DNA of 64,000 bases, from the NCBI RefSeq assembly GCF_965232925.1, contig NZ_CBDDRA010000010.1, positions 103,473 to 167,472 of the forward strand. The letters run 5' to 3'. The position numbers were made by a program, and so were the translations under genes. This DNA comes from Tumidithrix helvetica. Its GTDB lineage: Bacteria; Cyanobacteriota; Cyanobacteriia; Pseudanabaenales; Pseudanabaenaceae. This document shows positions 25,942 to 35,007 of this stretch, piece by piece; the stretch's first letter is position 1, and every line of letters starts with the position of its first letter. Under the pieces are notes generated by a model that saw nothing but the letters and a program-made list of their open reading frames with translations, had not been told where the DNA came from and searched no databases.

Positions 25942-25987
25942 AATTGCTAAAATTGGAGTAGACAAGGCGATCGAACAAAATGAAGGT
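25942..25987 (+). repeat. hsdS-tail repeat, copy 2
   Basis: This stretch repeats 25345-25390 and in frame reads QIAKIGVDKAIEQNEGEKLQ before a stop, against EIAKTGVEKAIKKNEEVA in the hsdS fragment. It is a second, separated copy of the HsdS tail after the toxin gene. Confidence 0.7.
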
Positions 25988-26018
25988 GAAAAGCTACAAT
26001 AAGTAAGCGATCGTTAAT

Positions 26019-26360
26019 TTAAACAGATGGACGTACCACACGAATTAATTTTCCTTGCAACGATTCCTCTGCTTTCACAGCTTCATCAATCCGTGCTGCA
26101 AATTGTTCCCAATTACGATTATTAGTACAAGCAACAATTCCGAAATGGTTATCATTAAAGCGATGCAAACGAATAAAATCCCCTCTATTGATAGTTAATA
26201 TTGCTCTCTCTTGACCTATGGCAAAAGCTAAAACCTCATCATCGGATATCCCCTGGTTCGCATTTCCTGCCTCTTGAACCGTCAAAACACCATGCCCTAA
26301 ACCTCGCAACAATTCTACGACCTGCAAAGGAAACTGCTCATCCGCATAGAAACGTGCCAT
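26019..26360 (-). CDS. DUF5615 PIN-like toxin
   Basis: 113 residues. RFYADEQFPLQVVELLRGLGH, AFAIGQERAILTINRGDF and GIVACTNNRN match the DUF5615 (Mut7-C-like PIN) family, with acidic residues D7/E8 and a later aspartate for metal binding. PIN-like proteins are RNases. It follows the DUF433 gene by 3 bases; this pair is a recurring toxin-antitoxin arrangement in cyanobacteria. Confidence 0.85.
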   Translation of the reverse strand: MARFYADEQFPLQVVELLRGLGHGVLTVQEAGNANQGISDDEVLAFAIGQERAILTINRGDFIRLHRFNDNHFGIVACTNNRNWEQFAARIDEAVKAEESLQGKLIRVVRPSV

Positions 26361-26363
26361 CCC

Positions 26364-26690
26364 CTAAGCAGCCTCATTCTGCTCAATTACCAAATCAATC
26401 TCATCCGCATGAGCCTCAGCATATACCCAAGCATTCGCTAAATCCGTAGCTGTAATGGTTGGATAGCTCGTTAACAGGTCAGCATCACTATATCCAAGAC
26501 GACGAGCTTCAACCAGCACCCAGACTGGAATCCTTGTGTTCGCAATGCAAGCCTCTCCACCACAAACTCTGGGCGTTTTCTCAATTCCTTGCCAAATACT
26601 CCCAAGACTTTGAGCAAGTAACTGGATAACCTGCACTTTTTCACTGGGTTTGAGGGCAAGAAGCTGTTGTTCTAACTCTTTGACGATCAC
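26364..26690 (-). CDS. DUF433 antitoxin
   Basis: 108 residues. The C-terminal half has the DUF433 signature GGEACIANTRIPVWVLVEARR followed by SYPTITATDLANAWVYAEAH, an HTH-like fold. The N-terminal helix (LLALKPSEKVQVIQLLAQSL) is common in these antitoxins. It is the first gene of the pair with the DUF5615 toxin. Confidence 0.87.
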   Translation of the reverse strand: MIVKELEQQLLALKPSEKVQVIQLLAQSLGSIWQGIEKTPRVCGGEACIANTRIPVWVLVEARRLGYSDADLLTSYPTITATDLANAWVYAEAHADEIDLVIEQNEAA

Positions 26691-26754
26691 GAGTGTAAAT
26701 CCTCATAACGCTTTATCAAACTACATTTACAATTTTATCTCTTATCGAATAGCC

Positions 26755-27005
26755 AATGAACGCAAACGTGCCAGAAGTTAGCGATCGCATATAACCAATC
26801 AGGAAAAATCTAAAAAAGACGCTACCTGTTTACCAGTATAGCGCCTATAATTTTTTAAGGAAAGTTAAGGGATGGTCGAATACTTCTATTCAACGCCTTC
26901 GATGCGGTCTTCTAGTTCTTGATATAGATCTCGTAGCATTTGCAGATTGCGATCGCTGGTTTCCCAATAGCCGCGACCGTTGACTTCTAGCAACGTGCCC
27001 ACCAT
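26755..27005. repeat. Right copy of the chlH 3'-end direct repeat
   Basis: This is the resident copy: it includes the true end of chlH (from 27005 down to 26886), the terminator and 57 more bases. It matches 24632-24882. Confidence 0.88.
26812..26844 (-). terminator. Terminator of chlH
   Basis: On the minus strand GGCGCTATACTG pairs imperfectly with CAGGTAGCGTC and is followed by TTTTTT. The same structure is copied at 24689-24721. Confidence 0.7.
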
Positions 27006-30000
27006 CTTACGGAAAGAATGGGGGTTGAGATTTTTGAGGCGATCGCGCATCTCAGCATCTTTAACGTAAACGTCATTGACATCCTCATAGACCCAGTTGT
27101 CCACAGCACCCGCTGTCGCAGACCAGCCCATCGTATTTACAAGGCGTTTGGAGATTTCTCTAACCCCTTCATAACCGTGATTGAGCATCCCTTCGTACCA
27201 TTTGGGATTGAGCAACTTGGTACGGGTGTCGAGACGCACCGTTTCGCTCAGCGTCCGTACTTGGGCGTTCGCTGTCGTCGTATCCGCCATGTAGGAATTA
27301 GGCTTTTTGCCATCCTTCCGCAGGTTTTGGACGAGTTTCGTGGGGTCAGAATCGAAGTAATGGCTGACATCGGTGAGACTAATCTCAGAGGAATCGAGGT
27401 TTTGGAAGGTGACATCCACAGACTTGAGTGAAGACTCGTACAACTTGCGTTGCTGGGTATTGCTGACCTCAGAACCAAAGGCAAAGGACTTGCGTGCCAA
27501 GTACATTTCCTGAAGTTCCTCTTCCTTTTCCCAAGTGCTATTTTCCACAGCGAGGTTCACATTCGCGGCATAGGAGCCCGAAGCATTACTGAATACTCGT
27601 GTCGCGGCTTGGCGAGTCGTAATGCCAAACTCTTCGGCTTGGGCGATCGCGTGTTTGCGCACGAAGTTCATCTCTAAAGGCTCATCCGCTTCCGCTGCCA
27701 TACGAATGGCGCGATCGAGCAAATCCATTTGGTTGACAAATAGATCGCGGAACACACCCGAACAGTTAACTACAACATCAATGCGCGGACGACCGAGTTC
27801 TTCTAGGGTCATCAACTCTAAACGGTTAACGCGACCTAAAGCATCGGGCAAAGGTCGTACGCCCACCATACAGAGAACTTGGGCTAAGGATTCGCCGTAG
27901 GTCTTGATGTTATCGGTTCCCCAGAGTACGCAAGCGATCGTTTCAGGATAGTTGCCATCGTTATCAGCCTTTTGACGAGCTAGCAGGCGCTCCACAACCA
28001 CATGGGCAGCTTGGACAGCGGCACTGGTAGGAATCGATTGCGGATCGAGGGCATGCATATTCTTGCCCGTAGGTAGAACGCTGGGATTGCGAATGGGATC
28101 GCCACCAGGGCTAGGGGTGATGTATTCCCCTTCTAAGGCTCGAATCAAGCCACCGAGTTCGTTATCGGCAATGATTTGCTTGAGACAGAATTCCAAAAAC
28201 TCAAATAGAGGCTTAATTGCTTCGACATCGACATTGCCATAACCGCTTTCTTGTAGGGAGGTCAGCCAAGGCTCGGTTTTGCCCATATGCAAGAAGTTGA
28301 GAATGGAGAGCTTCGAGATCCTGCCATCTAAATCCGTTTTGGCTTTAACTAGCGCTCCAACCGCTTTGGTGGTCGCAACTCGCATACTTGCAAGTAACTC
28401 GACATCTGCGAGAATGCCATTGTCGCTAGATTTATAGAGTTGTTCGATATCTCGGTTAATGCTTTCACAAATAATCCGCAAGAGGGACTTCACATTATCT
28501 TCGGGGCGATCGAAGCTGGCAATGCTGGCAAGGACATCGGTAATATCATCAATCTTGGGAGGTTCGCCCACAACGTGCAAACCACAGGGCAAGACACGGG
28601 ACTCAATCTCCATCAGTTTGTTATAGACCTGACCGATAATATTATCTCGCTCTTCCAAGGTCATATCCTTAGCATCGCGATCGGGTAGATCGACATCCTT
28701 GTCTAGATTGACCAGACGCACCTTATCCATAATCGTGTTGACGATGGAAACCCCACGATTGCCTAGTCGCAGATCTTTATAGGAGCCAATCAATTCGTTG
28801 AGTTCCTTTAAGCCGCGATTGAGTCCCGCCGTTTCAGGTGCAGGCGTGATGTAGCTGATCGTTGTGGCATAGCCGCGTCGTTTGGCGATCGTCGCTTCCG
28901 AAGGATTATTGACAGCGTAATAATAGATATTCGGCAGGGAACCGATGAGATTATCGGGATAGCACTCACCTGACAGACCAATTTGCTTGCCTGGCATAAA
29001 TTCTAACGAGCCATGCGTACCAAAGTGCAATACGGCGTCAGCTTCCCAGATCTTATTGAGATAAGTGTAGTAAGCAGCAAAGCCATGATGGGGCGAGGCA
29101 GACTTACTAAACAAGAGTCGCATGGGGTCGCCTTCGTAGCCAAAGGTTGGCTGCACGCCGACGAACACATTGCCGTAGTGCTTGCCGTAGATCAAGAGAT
29201 TCTGACCGTCGGAATTGAGATGCCCGGGAGCAGGTCCCCACTGTGCGGCAATGCGATCGTAGTAGCTGGTATTCTCTTCGTATTCCTTGACCGAGAGTTT
29301 TGCTGCCACGTTCAATTCTGGACTACCCACCATGGCGTTGGGATTGTGCAAAATCTCTTCCATTAAGGCAGAACCATTGGCAGGCAAGCCCTGAACATCA
29401 TAGCCATTTTTGGATAGGGCTTCTACTACCTTATGAATGGAAGCAAATACATCGAGGTAGGCAGCCGTACCAATATTGCCTTTATCGGGAGGGAAACTAA
29501 AAATGGTGATCGCAATCTTTTTGCTAAGGCGAGGTTTGCGGCGGAGATTTCCCCACTTAAGTGCGCGTCCAGCAATCATTTCCACCCGATCGCTGAGTGC
29601 GATCGCCCGCCCAGTCATTTCATCGCGACCCGACATCACAATGGGGTCAACACCACCATCGAGTTCGGGCAAGGCTACCTGCAACGCCACCTGCACGGGA
29701 TGAAGTCCCAGATCGCTCTGTTCCCATTCTTCGGTGGTTTGGAATACGAGAGGCAATGCCACCATATAGGGGCAATTGAGCTTTTCTAAAGCTTCTACTG
29801 CCTTGGGATGATCTTGACGTGCAGGACCTCCCACAAGCGCAAAGCCCGTGAGCGAAACGACTGAGTCAACTAGAACGCTACGCTTAGAATCATTCGCTTT
29901 TCCCTGTTGGTGGAAAAATGCTTCCACGGGTTTAGAGAAATCAAGCCCCCCAGCAAATACTGGAATCACTCTTGCCCCTTGAGATTCCAATTCCTGCACG

Positions 30001-30878
30001 ATCGCAACGTAATGGGCATCATCTCCTGTAACGAGGTGGGTGCGGGCAAGTACTAAGCCTACGCAGGGAGCCAGAGGATCCTTGACATCTTCGGGAATAT
30101 CGCGGCGGCTATTGAACCAAGCAAGGTACTCCTGCACATCCTCAAACATTTTGGGAGCCAGAGGATGCCAGACGCCCATATCGGGATAGGCGATCGGATC
30201 TTTGAAGGTGAGCTTGCCAGCAGCTTGGGGCAAATACTTCTCAGCCAGCATTAAAAGGAAATTTTCTAGGTTCTCTTGCGAACCTCCCAGCCAGTATTGG
30301 AAGCTGAGCATGAAGTTCCTTGCATCCTGAGCCTTTTCCATGGGCATGTATTTCAGGATTTTAGGCAGGGTCTGCACGACCTTGAGCATACTGTCTTGGA
30401 AAGAACTTCCAGATTTTTCTTTGCGCTTACGCATGAATTGCGCGATCGCACTTTTGGACTGTCCCAGATTTGCCATGCTAAAGCTGCCCATTTTATTCAG
30501 GCGCATGAGCTGGGGCATAGAGGGGAATACGACACAGACATCTAAGCGATCGCGATAAACCTGCACAGCATCAACGACTTTGTTGGCGAGATCTTCAATA
30601 AAAATCAGCGAAGCGATAAAAACATTTGCTTCTGAAAGATCTTGCTTAAAGGCTTCATAGTTTTCGGGACTGCGAAGTTCTTCGATCAAATAGCCGCTTA
30701 CAGCGATCGCAAGGTTAGGGTTCTTTTGGTTAATGGATTCGATCGCGGATGAAAGAGCACTCTGGTACTGTGGCTCTAACACAACATAGACCAATTTCAT
30801 CAACACGCGCCCTTGCAGATTGGCTGGTTCGATATGTCTATTGTTTGGTTTAGCCGACGGCTTAACAGAAGTGAACAT
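26886..30878 (-). CDS. chlH: Magnesium chelatase subunit H
   Basis: 1330 residues, the expected size. The family is recognised by its N-terminal half (MKLVYVVLEPQYQSALSSAI) and by LIYGKHYGNVFVGVQPTFGYEGDP, HHGFAAYYTYL and VLHFGTHGSLEFMPGKQ. ChlH binds protoporphyrin IX and, driven by the ChlI/ChlD AAA+ motor, inserts Mg2+, the first step unique to chlorophyll. AAGGAGA lies 6 bases before the ATG. The 3' end with its terminator is duplicated at 24632. hemL lies further along the same strand. Confidence 0.97.
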   Translation of the reverse strand: MFTSVKPSAKPNNRHIEPANLQGRVLMKLVYVVLEPQYQSALSSAIESINQKNPNLAIAVSGYLIEELRSPENYEAFKQDLSEANVFIASLIFIEDLANKVVDAVQVYRDRLDVCVVFPSMPQLMRLNKMGSFSMANLGQSKSAIAQFMRKRKEKSGSSFQDSMLKVVQTLPKILKYMPMEKAQDARNFMLSFQYWLGGSQENLENFLLMLAEKYLPQAAGKLTFKDPIAYPDMGVWHPLAPKMFEDVQEYLAWFNSRRDIPEDVKDPLAPCVGLVLARTHLVTGDDAHYVAIVQELESQGARVIPVFAGGLDFSKPVEAFFHQQGKANDSKRSVLVDSVVSLTGFALVGGPARQDHPKAVEALEKLNCPYMVALPLVFQTTEEWEQSDLGLHPVQVALQVALPELDGGVDPIVMSGRDEMTGRAIALSDRVEMIAGRALKWGNLRRKPRLSKKIAITIFSFPPDKGNIGTAAYLDVFASIHKVVEALSKNGYDVQGLPANGSALMEEILHNPNAMVGSPELNVAAKLSVKEYEENTSYYDRIAAQWGPAPGHLNSDGQNLLIYGKHYGNVFVGVQPTFGYEGDPMRLLFSKSASPHHGFAAYYTYLNKIWEADAVLHFGTHGSLEFMPGKQIGLSGECYPDNLIGSLPNIYYYAVNNPSEATIAKRRGYATTISYITPAPETAGLNRGLKELNELIGSYKDLRLGNRGVSIVNTIMDKVRLVNLDKDVDLPDRDAKDMTLEERDNIIGQVYNKLMEIESRVLPCGLHVVGEPPKIDDITDVLASIASFDRPEDNVKSLLRIICESINRDIEQLYKSSDNGILADVELLASMRVATTKAVGALVKAKTDLDGRISKLSILNFLHMGKTEPWLTSLQESGYGNVDVEAIKPLFEFLEFCLKQIIADNELGGLIRALEGEYITPSPGGDPIRNPSVLPTGKNMHALDPQSIPTSAAVQAAHVVVERLLARQKADNDGNYPETIACVLWGTDNIKTYGESLAQVLCMVGVRPLPDALGRVNRLELMTLEELGRPRIDVVVNCSGVFRDLFVNQMDLLDRAIRMAAEADEPLEMNFVRKHAIAQAEEFGITTRQAATRVFSNASGSYAANVNLAVENSTWEKEEELQEMYLARKSFAFGSEVSNTQQRKLYESSLKSVDVTFQNLDSSEISLTDVSHYFDSDPTKLVQNLRKDGKKPNSYMADTTTANAQVRTLSETVRLDTRTKLLNPKWYEGMLNHGYEGVREISKRLVNTMGWSATAGAVDNWVYEDVNDVYVKDAEMRDRLKNLNPHSFRKMVGTLLEVNGRGYWETSDRNLQMLRDLYQELEDRIEGVE

Positions 30879-31395
30879 GCAGTCTCCTTAAGTTTTAGTC
30901 CTTTAAATTGTTATCGGTAAAAAGTGATTGATGAATCACAGTTAATTTGATAATTCTTATTTTATTATCAAAGATCGTTACACTACCTTAATCTCAGCCC
31001 TAACTGCAATAAATCGAAACCGAATACTCAATATTTCTACACATTTTAGTGTTTAAGCACTCAGAATAAAGCAATATTTCTTAATATTCGTCCTATATTC
31101 TTTATTGTGGTTATTTATTTTTCATAGCCAGGCCTAAATGTCGAAAGCGATCGTTTGTGGAGGGATGATGGGCGATCTCGATCGGAGCCAAGGGAATTAG
31201 CTTGAGGTTTTGACATCGAATCTATAGCCAACTCATTTCAGTAAAAGCAGCTAGCCACAATCTTCGTCAACTAAATCCCTAAATTTCGCGGTCTTTTGCG
31301 AGCATAGTGCGGATTTCGGGATTCTCTCAATCTCTGCGTTGAGAGAATCCGAAGCATCTTTTCAAAAACAAACGATCTGGGATAGCTATAGAAAC
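30879..31395. other. Intergenic region with one strong hairpin
   Basis: No gene is seen in these 517 bases upstream of chlH. The region is AT-rich near chlH. At 31319-31350 GGATTCTCTCAA pairs perfectly with TTGAGAGAATCC around an 8-base loop, followed by GCATCTTTTCAAAAA. This tail resembles the hairpin repeats at 43327 and 46025. Confidence 0.6.
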
Positions 31396-32223
31396 CTAAA
31401 ATCTGCAAGTAGACTCTGGCTTAATCGGACAAACCTTTTCACTAATTTTATTACTATCGAGGTCTAGTCCAACCAAGGTCGTTAAACGTTCCAGATGCTT
31501 GACATTGCTCACTTGATTGTTGGAGATTCCAAGGTAAGTCAATTTCGTCAAACTCGCTAGTGGCTTGACATCGCTGATTTGATTTTTGGAGAGATCGAGC
31601 CAAGTTAAGCTGATCAAACCTTCTAGGACATTGACATCACTAATTTGATTGCCGTCTAGTCTGAGGTAAGTCAATTTCGTCAAACTCGTTAGGGGTTTTA
31701 AATCTTTGATTTGATTTCTAGAAAGATTGAGAAAGGACAAGTTGGTCAAAACTGTCAGTGGCTTGACATCTTTAATTTGATTTCTGGCAAGGACAAGTTC
31801 GGACAAGTTCGATAAACCTGTAAGTGGCTTGACATCGCTGATTTGATTTTTTGTAAGGTCAAGTGCGATCAAGTTGGTCAAACCTGCCAGCGGACGAATG
31901 TCACTAATTTGATTTCTAGAAAGGTTGAGCCCAACCAGATTCTTGAAACTCGCCAGGGGTTGAAGATCGCTAATTTGAGTTCTAGAAAGGTTGATCTGAG
32001 CTTGGCTATTTAGGGTTTCATCAGCTAATTTACAGTCTTGGGTTCCAGCCTGTTTTAACAAGACTTCAACCGTTGTTTTCGTTTCTGCGGCGAGAGAATC
32101 TTTTTGTTGGCACCATTGGGCAAAGCTCTGTTTGCTAGTCGGGGCTGCCTCAGACTGTAGAAGCGGGAACGAAAGAAAAACCGTTGCGGTTAAGAGCGCT
32201 AACGAGGCAAAGGAATGTTTCAT
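31396..32223 (-). CDS. Secreted leucine-rich-repeat protein
   Basis: 275 residues with a signal peptide (SFASLALLTATVFLSFPLLQ, cleavage near SEA). Eight to nine LRRs of 22 residues follow, consensus LxLSxNQISDVKPLxxLTxL, the internalin-like LRR_4 type. The C-terminus has a short Cys-containing cap (CPIKPESTC). Such solenoids bind proteins outside the cytoplasmic membrane; the ligand is unknown. It stands alone. Confidence 0.88.
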   Translation of the reverse strand: MKHSFASLALLTATVFLSFPLLQSEAAPTSKQSFAQWCQQKDSLAAETKTTVEVLLKQAGTQDCKLADETLNSQAQINLSRTQISDLQPLASFKNLVGLNLSRNQISDIRPLAGLTNLIALDLTKNQISDVKPLTGLSNLSELVLARNQIKDVKPLTVLTNLSFLNLSRNQIKDLKPLTSLTKLTYLRLDGNQISDVNVLEGLISLTWLDLSKNQISDVKPLASLTKLTYLGISNNQVSNVKHLERLTTLVGLDLDSNKISEKVCPIKPESTCRF

Positions 32224-32267
32224 ATTTTTTCACTTCTGTAAGGTTTTATGGCTTTTCTAAAAGTACC

Positions 32268-32370
32268 TATAGCGATTCTTAGTTGTATGTGAACGTAGTA
32301 CGGGCTTCTAGCCCTTACAGGCAAGATGCCTGCGCTACAAATTAATTTCAACTCATTTAGGATTGCTATA
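32268..32370. mobile_element. 103-bp MITE, TATAGC family
   Basis: It starts TATAGCGATTCTTAGTT and ends TTTAGGATTGCTATA, the same terminal sequences and length as 14462-14564. The interior differs, with hairpins GGGCTTCTAGCCC and GGCAAGATGCC. Confidence 0.65.
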
Positions 32371-32598
32371 TGTGACATAGAAAGCTAGGTTGTCGAAAAA
32401 GTTTCTGCTAGATTTTGGGCTATAGGTCTCGTACTCACCCTGAAATTTGGCAATCCACCGTTAGTTTCCATTGAAGTCTACTATATAAGTATAAAAGTAT
32501 AAATTTCGCGTGTAACTCATATCGAGACTATCTACGGTAACCTTCAAGGTCTGAAATCTAATCAGCTCAAGCAATTACAACGGCTGTATCGATCGCGT

Positions 32599-34263
32599 TT
32601 GCCCCAAAGCAGCTTTACAACACCAGAGTTTGCACAACGCTTAGCAGCGATTAGTACGGAGATTAAACAGCCGATCTGTGCCTTTGCCAATCGACGCGGG
32701 CAAGTGATTCGCATCGGCTTAGGCACGCCCAACCAAGCTAAAATTCCCCCTTTAGAATTGCCGCGCTATGGCGACGAACGTCTATGCGGCCTGCGCTGTA
32801 TTTCAACCAGCCTCAAACGCGAGCCTCCCACTCTGGCTGACTTAACTGCCATGGCAATGCAGCGGCTAGACACCTTGGTGGTGCTGACCTTAAATGAGTC
32901 GGGTTCGGGACATGTCGATCGCGCCTACATCGCGCACTTACTCCCCAATACCCATGCGGACACCGACCAAGCTTGGCAAGTGTCGCCACCGGTGAGTTTA
33001 GATGCGATCGCCAAGCAAGACTTTCTCGATTTGGTAATTGGGCTCGAAGAAGAATTTAAGCGTGAATTTGTCGCGCAGGTTGTTGAAGACAGCCAAGATC
33101 GGGTAATTTTGGCAGGACTGGTAGAAGACAGACCCAATCAGAATTCCAACCGTGTCTTGCCACCACCCCAGGAGTCTTTGCAAACGGGTAAGGCGATGCC
33201 CTACAGTTTGATGGAACTGAGCCAGTTAGTAGAAAGTGCTGGGGGCGTAGTGTTAGATATGATTTGGCAAAAGCGAGATCGCCCGCAACCCCAAACCGTT
33301 TTAGGTGAAGGTAAGGTGCAAGAACTGGCGATCGCTGCCCAAACCCAACGCGCCAATCTGATCGTGTTCGACCGAGAGCTATCCCCCTCCCAATCGCGAA
33401 ATTTAGAGCGACAGATCGGTGTGAGGGTGAGCGATCGCACCGAAGTCATTCTCGATATTTTCGCGCAACGCGCCCAATCGGCGGCTGGGAAGCTGCAAGT
33501 GGAGCTGGCGCAGTTGGAATATCGACTACCCCGACTTTCGGGTCGCGGTCAGGAATTCTCGCGGCTTGGTGGTGGTATTGGCACGCGCGGTCCTGGGGAA
33601 ACAAAATTGGAAAGCGATCGTCGCGTGATTCAAAAGCGGATTACCCATTTGCAACAGCAGGTAAATCAGCTCCAAGATCAAAGGGCAAGAGTGCGGCAAC
33701 GACGGGTCGATCGCGAGGTTCCAACCGTAGCGATCGTGGGCTATACCAATGCAGGGAAATCTACCCTGTTAAATGCCCTAACCAAATCGGATGTATTTGC
33801 GGCAAATAAGCTGTTTGCTACCCTCGATCCCACCACCCGCCGCCTCAATTTATCTGTAGAAGATCCCCAAGATAGCGAGCAGGAGCGCAAGTCCTGTATG
33901 GTGCTGATGACAGATACCGTGGGCTTCATTCACGAGTTGCCACCTTCTTTAATGGATGCCTTTCGTGCCACTCTCGAAGAGGTTACGGAAGCCGATGCCC
34001 TCTTGCATGTGGTCGATGCTTCCCATCCCGCTTGGGAATCTCAAGTTGCAGCAGTCGATCGCATTCTCAAGGAAATGCCGATTACGGTGGGTCCAACCCT
34101 GATGGTCTTTAATAAAACCGATCGCGTTTCTGACGCCGATTTGATGGAGATCGAGGCGAAATATCCTGATGCAATCATGATTTCCGCGATCCATCGCCAA
34201 GGACTTGATACGCTTTGCCAAGCGATCGTACCTTTGGTGCGGTATGCAGTTGGTGAATTTTAG
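32599..34263 (+). CDS. hflX: GTPase HflX
   Basis: At least 554 residues with the HflX N-terminal domain, a coiled coil (HLQQQVNQLQDQRARVRQRR) and a G domain: P-loop GYTNAGKSTLLNAL, DTVGF and NKTDR. HflX binds 50S/70S ribosomes and rescues stalled ones under stress. The first standard start is TTG 32599, but the frame is open from 32503. It encodes IETIYGNLQGLKSNQLKQLQ, a stretch I recall at the very beginning of cyanobacterial HflX. No ATG, GTG or TTG occurs in that part; ATC 32521 or ATT 32503 sits where the start is expected. The true protein is therefore probably about 26-32 residues longer. Confidence 0.93.
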   Translation: MPQSSFTTPEFAQRLAAISTEIKQPICAFANRRGQVIRIGLGTPNQAKIPPLELPRYGDERLCGLRCISTSLKREPPTLADLTAMAMQRLDTLVVLTLNESGSGHVDRAYIAHLLPNTHADTDQAWQVSPPVSLDAIAKQDFLDLVIGLEEEFKREFVAQVVEDSQDRVILAGLVEDRPNQNSNRVLPPPQESLQTGKAMPYSLMELSQLVESAGGVVLDMIWQKRDRPQPQTVLGEGKVQELAIAAQTQRANLIVFDRELSPSQSRNLERQIGVRVSDRTEVILDIFAQRAQSAAGKLQVELAQLEYRLPRLSGRGQEFSRLGGGIGTRGPGETKLESDRRVIQKRITHLQQQVNQLQDQRARVRQRRVDREVPTVAIVGYTNAGKSTLLNALTKSDVFAANKLFATLDPTTRRLNLSVEDPQDSEQERKSCMVLMTDTVGFIHELPPSLMDAFRATLEEVTEADALLHVVDASHPAWESQVAAVDRILKEMPITVGPTLMVFNKTDRVSDADLMEIEAKYPDAIMISAIHRQGLDTLCQAIVPLVRYAVGEF

Positions 34264-34288
34264 TAATCCTCAATCAATAAGCACTTCA

Positions 34289-34993
34289 CTACTGCTCTCT
34301 TGGGAAATAATCGTCCAAAACCTCGTCTAATCTGTCCTTAAAAGCAGTAAGGCTAGGCATATCTAAAATTTTTCTGATATCTAGCTTACCACAATCGATT
34401 TTGTCATTAAGTAAAACCCTTGTCGCTTCTTCGTCAAGATATTCATTTAACTGGTCTTTTAAGGCATTTGGTGATTTGTCATTGCCTGACTCATTTTCAA
34501 GCTTTGTACAGTTTTGATAATTTTCACGTAAAGCACATAAAACCCAAGCCTCAGATTTTGGCTTTGGAATCATGGGGACACCATTTAAAACTGCTTCGGC
34601 TTCAAAACCATCCAACATCGATTGTCTTTTATCTGCCCATTCTCCTCGACCAGAGTTTGCTTTACCATCAGCATCTCTAAATAAAACTGGTATTACTGGC
34701 ACATTCAGTTCGTTACTTTTATTTTTGGATAATATGGCTAAGGCTCTCGCGTTTTTATAGAAATAACGTGTTTCAATTTCCTGTTTTTTTCCTTTTCTCG
34801 AAAGTGGCTTTATCGCTTTTGCCGTTTCAACAAGTGTTTTTTCCGTAACAACACTGTATAAAACACAATCAAGCAATGAGTAATTGCTACGGCGAGTAAT
34901 CCAACTATCAACAAACTTAGTCATTGGACCAATTTCATTATCCTGAGTACCTATATCAGTTGGTCCTTCCCCACTGAGTAATAAAAACATCAC
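34289..34993 (-). CDS. TOPRIM-like (DUF4276-type) protein paired with an AAA ATPase
   Basis: 234 residues. The start LLLSGEGPTDIG carries the TOPRIM-type glutamate, and VLFRDADGK gives a DxD pair, as in OLD-family and DUF4276 proteins that may cut nucleic acid. It lies 14 bases after an ATP-binding protein on the same strand. ATPase plus TOPRIM pairs include PARIS, AbiL and RloAB-like anti-phage systems; which one this is cannot be settled here. Confidence 0.7.
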   Translation of the reverse strand: MMFLLLSGEGPTDIGTQDNEIGPMTKFVDSWITRRSNYSLLDCVLYSVVTEKTLVETAKAIKPLSRKGKKQEIETRYFYKNARALAILSKNKSNELNVPVIPVLFRDADGKANSGRGEWADKRQSMLDGFEAEAVLNGVPMIPKPKSEAWVLCALRENYQNCTKLENESGNDKSPNALKDQLNEYLDEEATRVLLNDKIDCGKLDIRKILDMPSLTAFKDRLDEVLDDYFPREQ

Positions 34994-35007
34994 AAATTCT
35001 CTTCACA

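Noticed and set aside
32302..32340. Hairpins as a riboswitch before hflX
   Set aside because: They are the interior of a TATAGC-type MITE whose ends bracket them.
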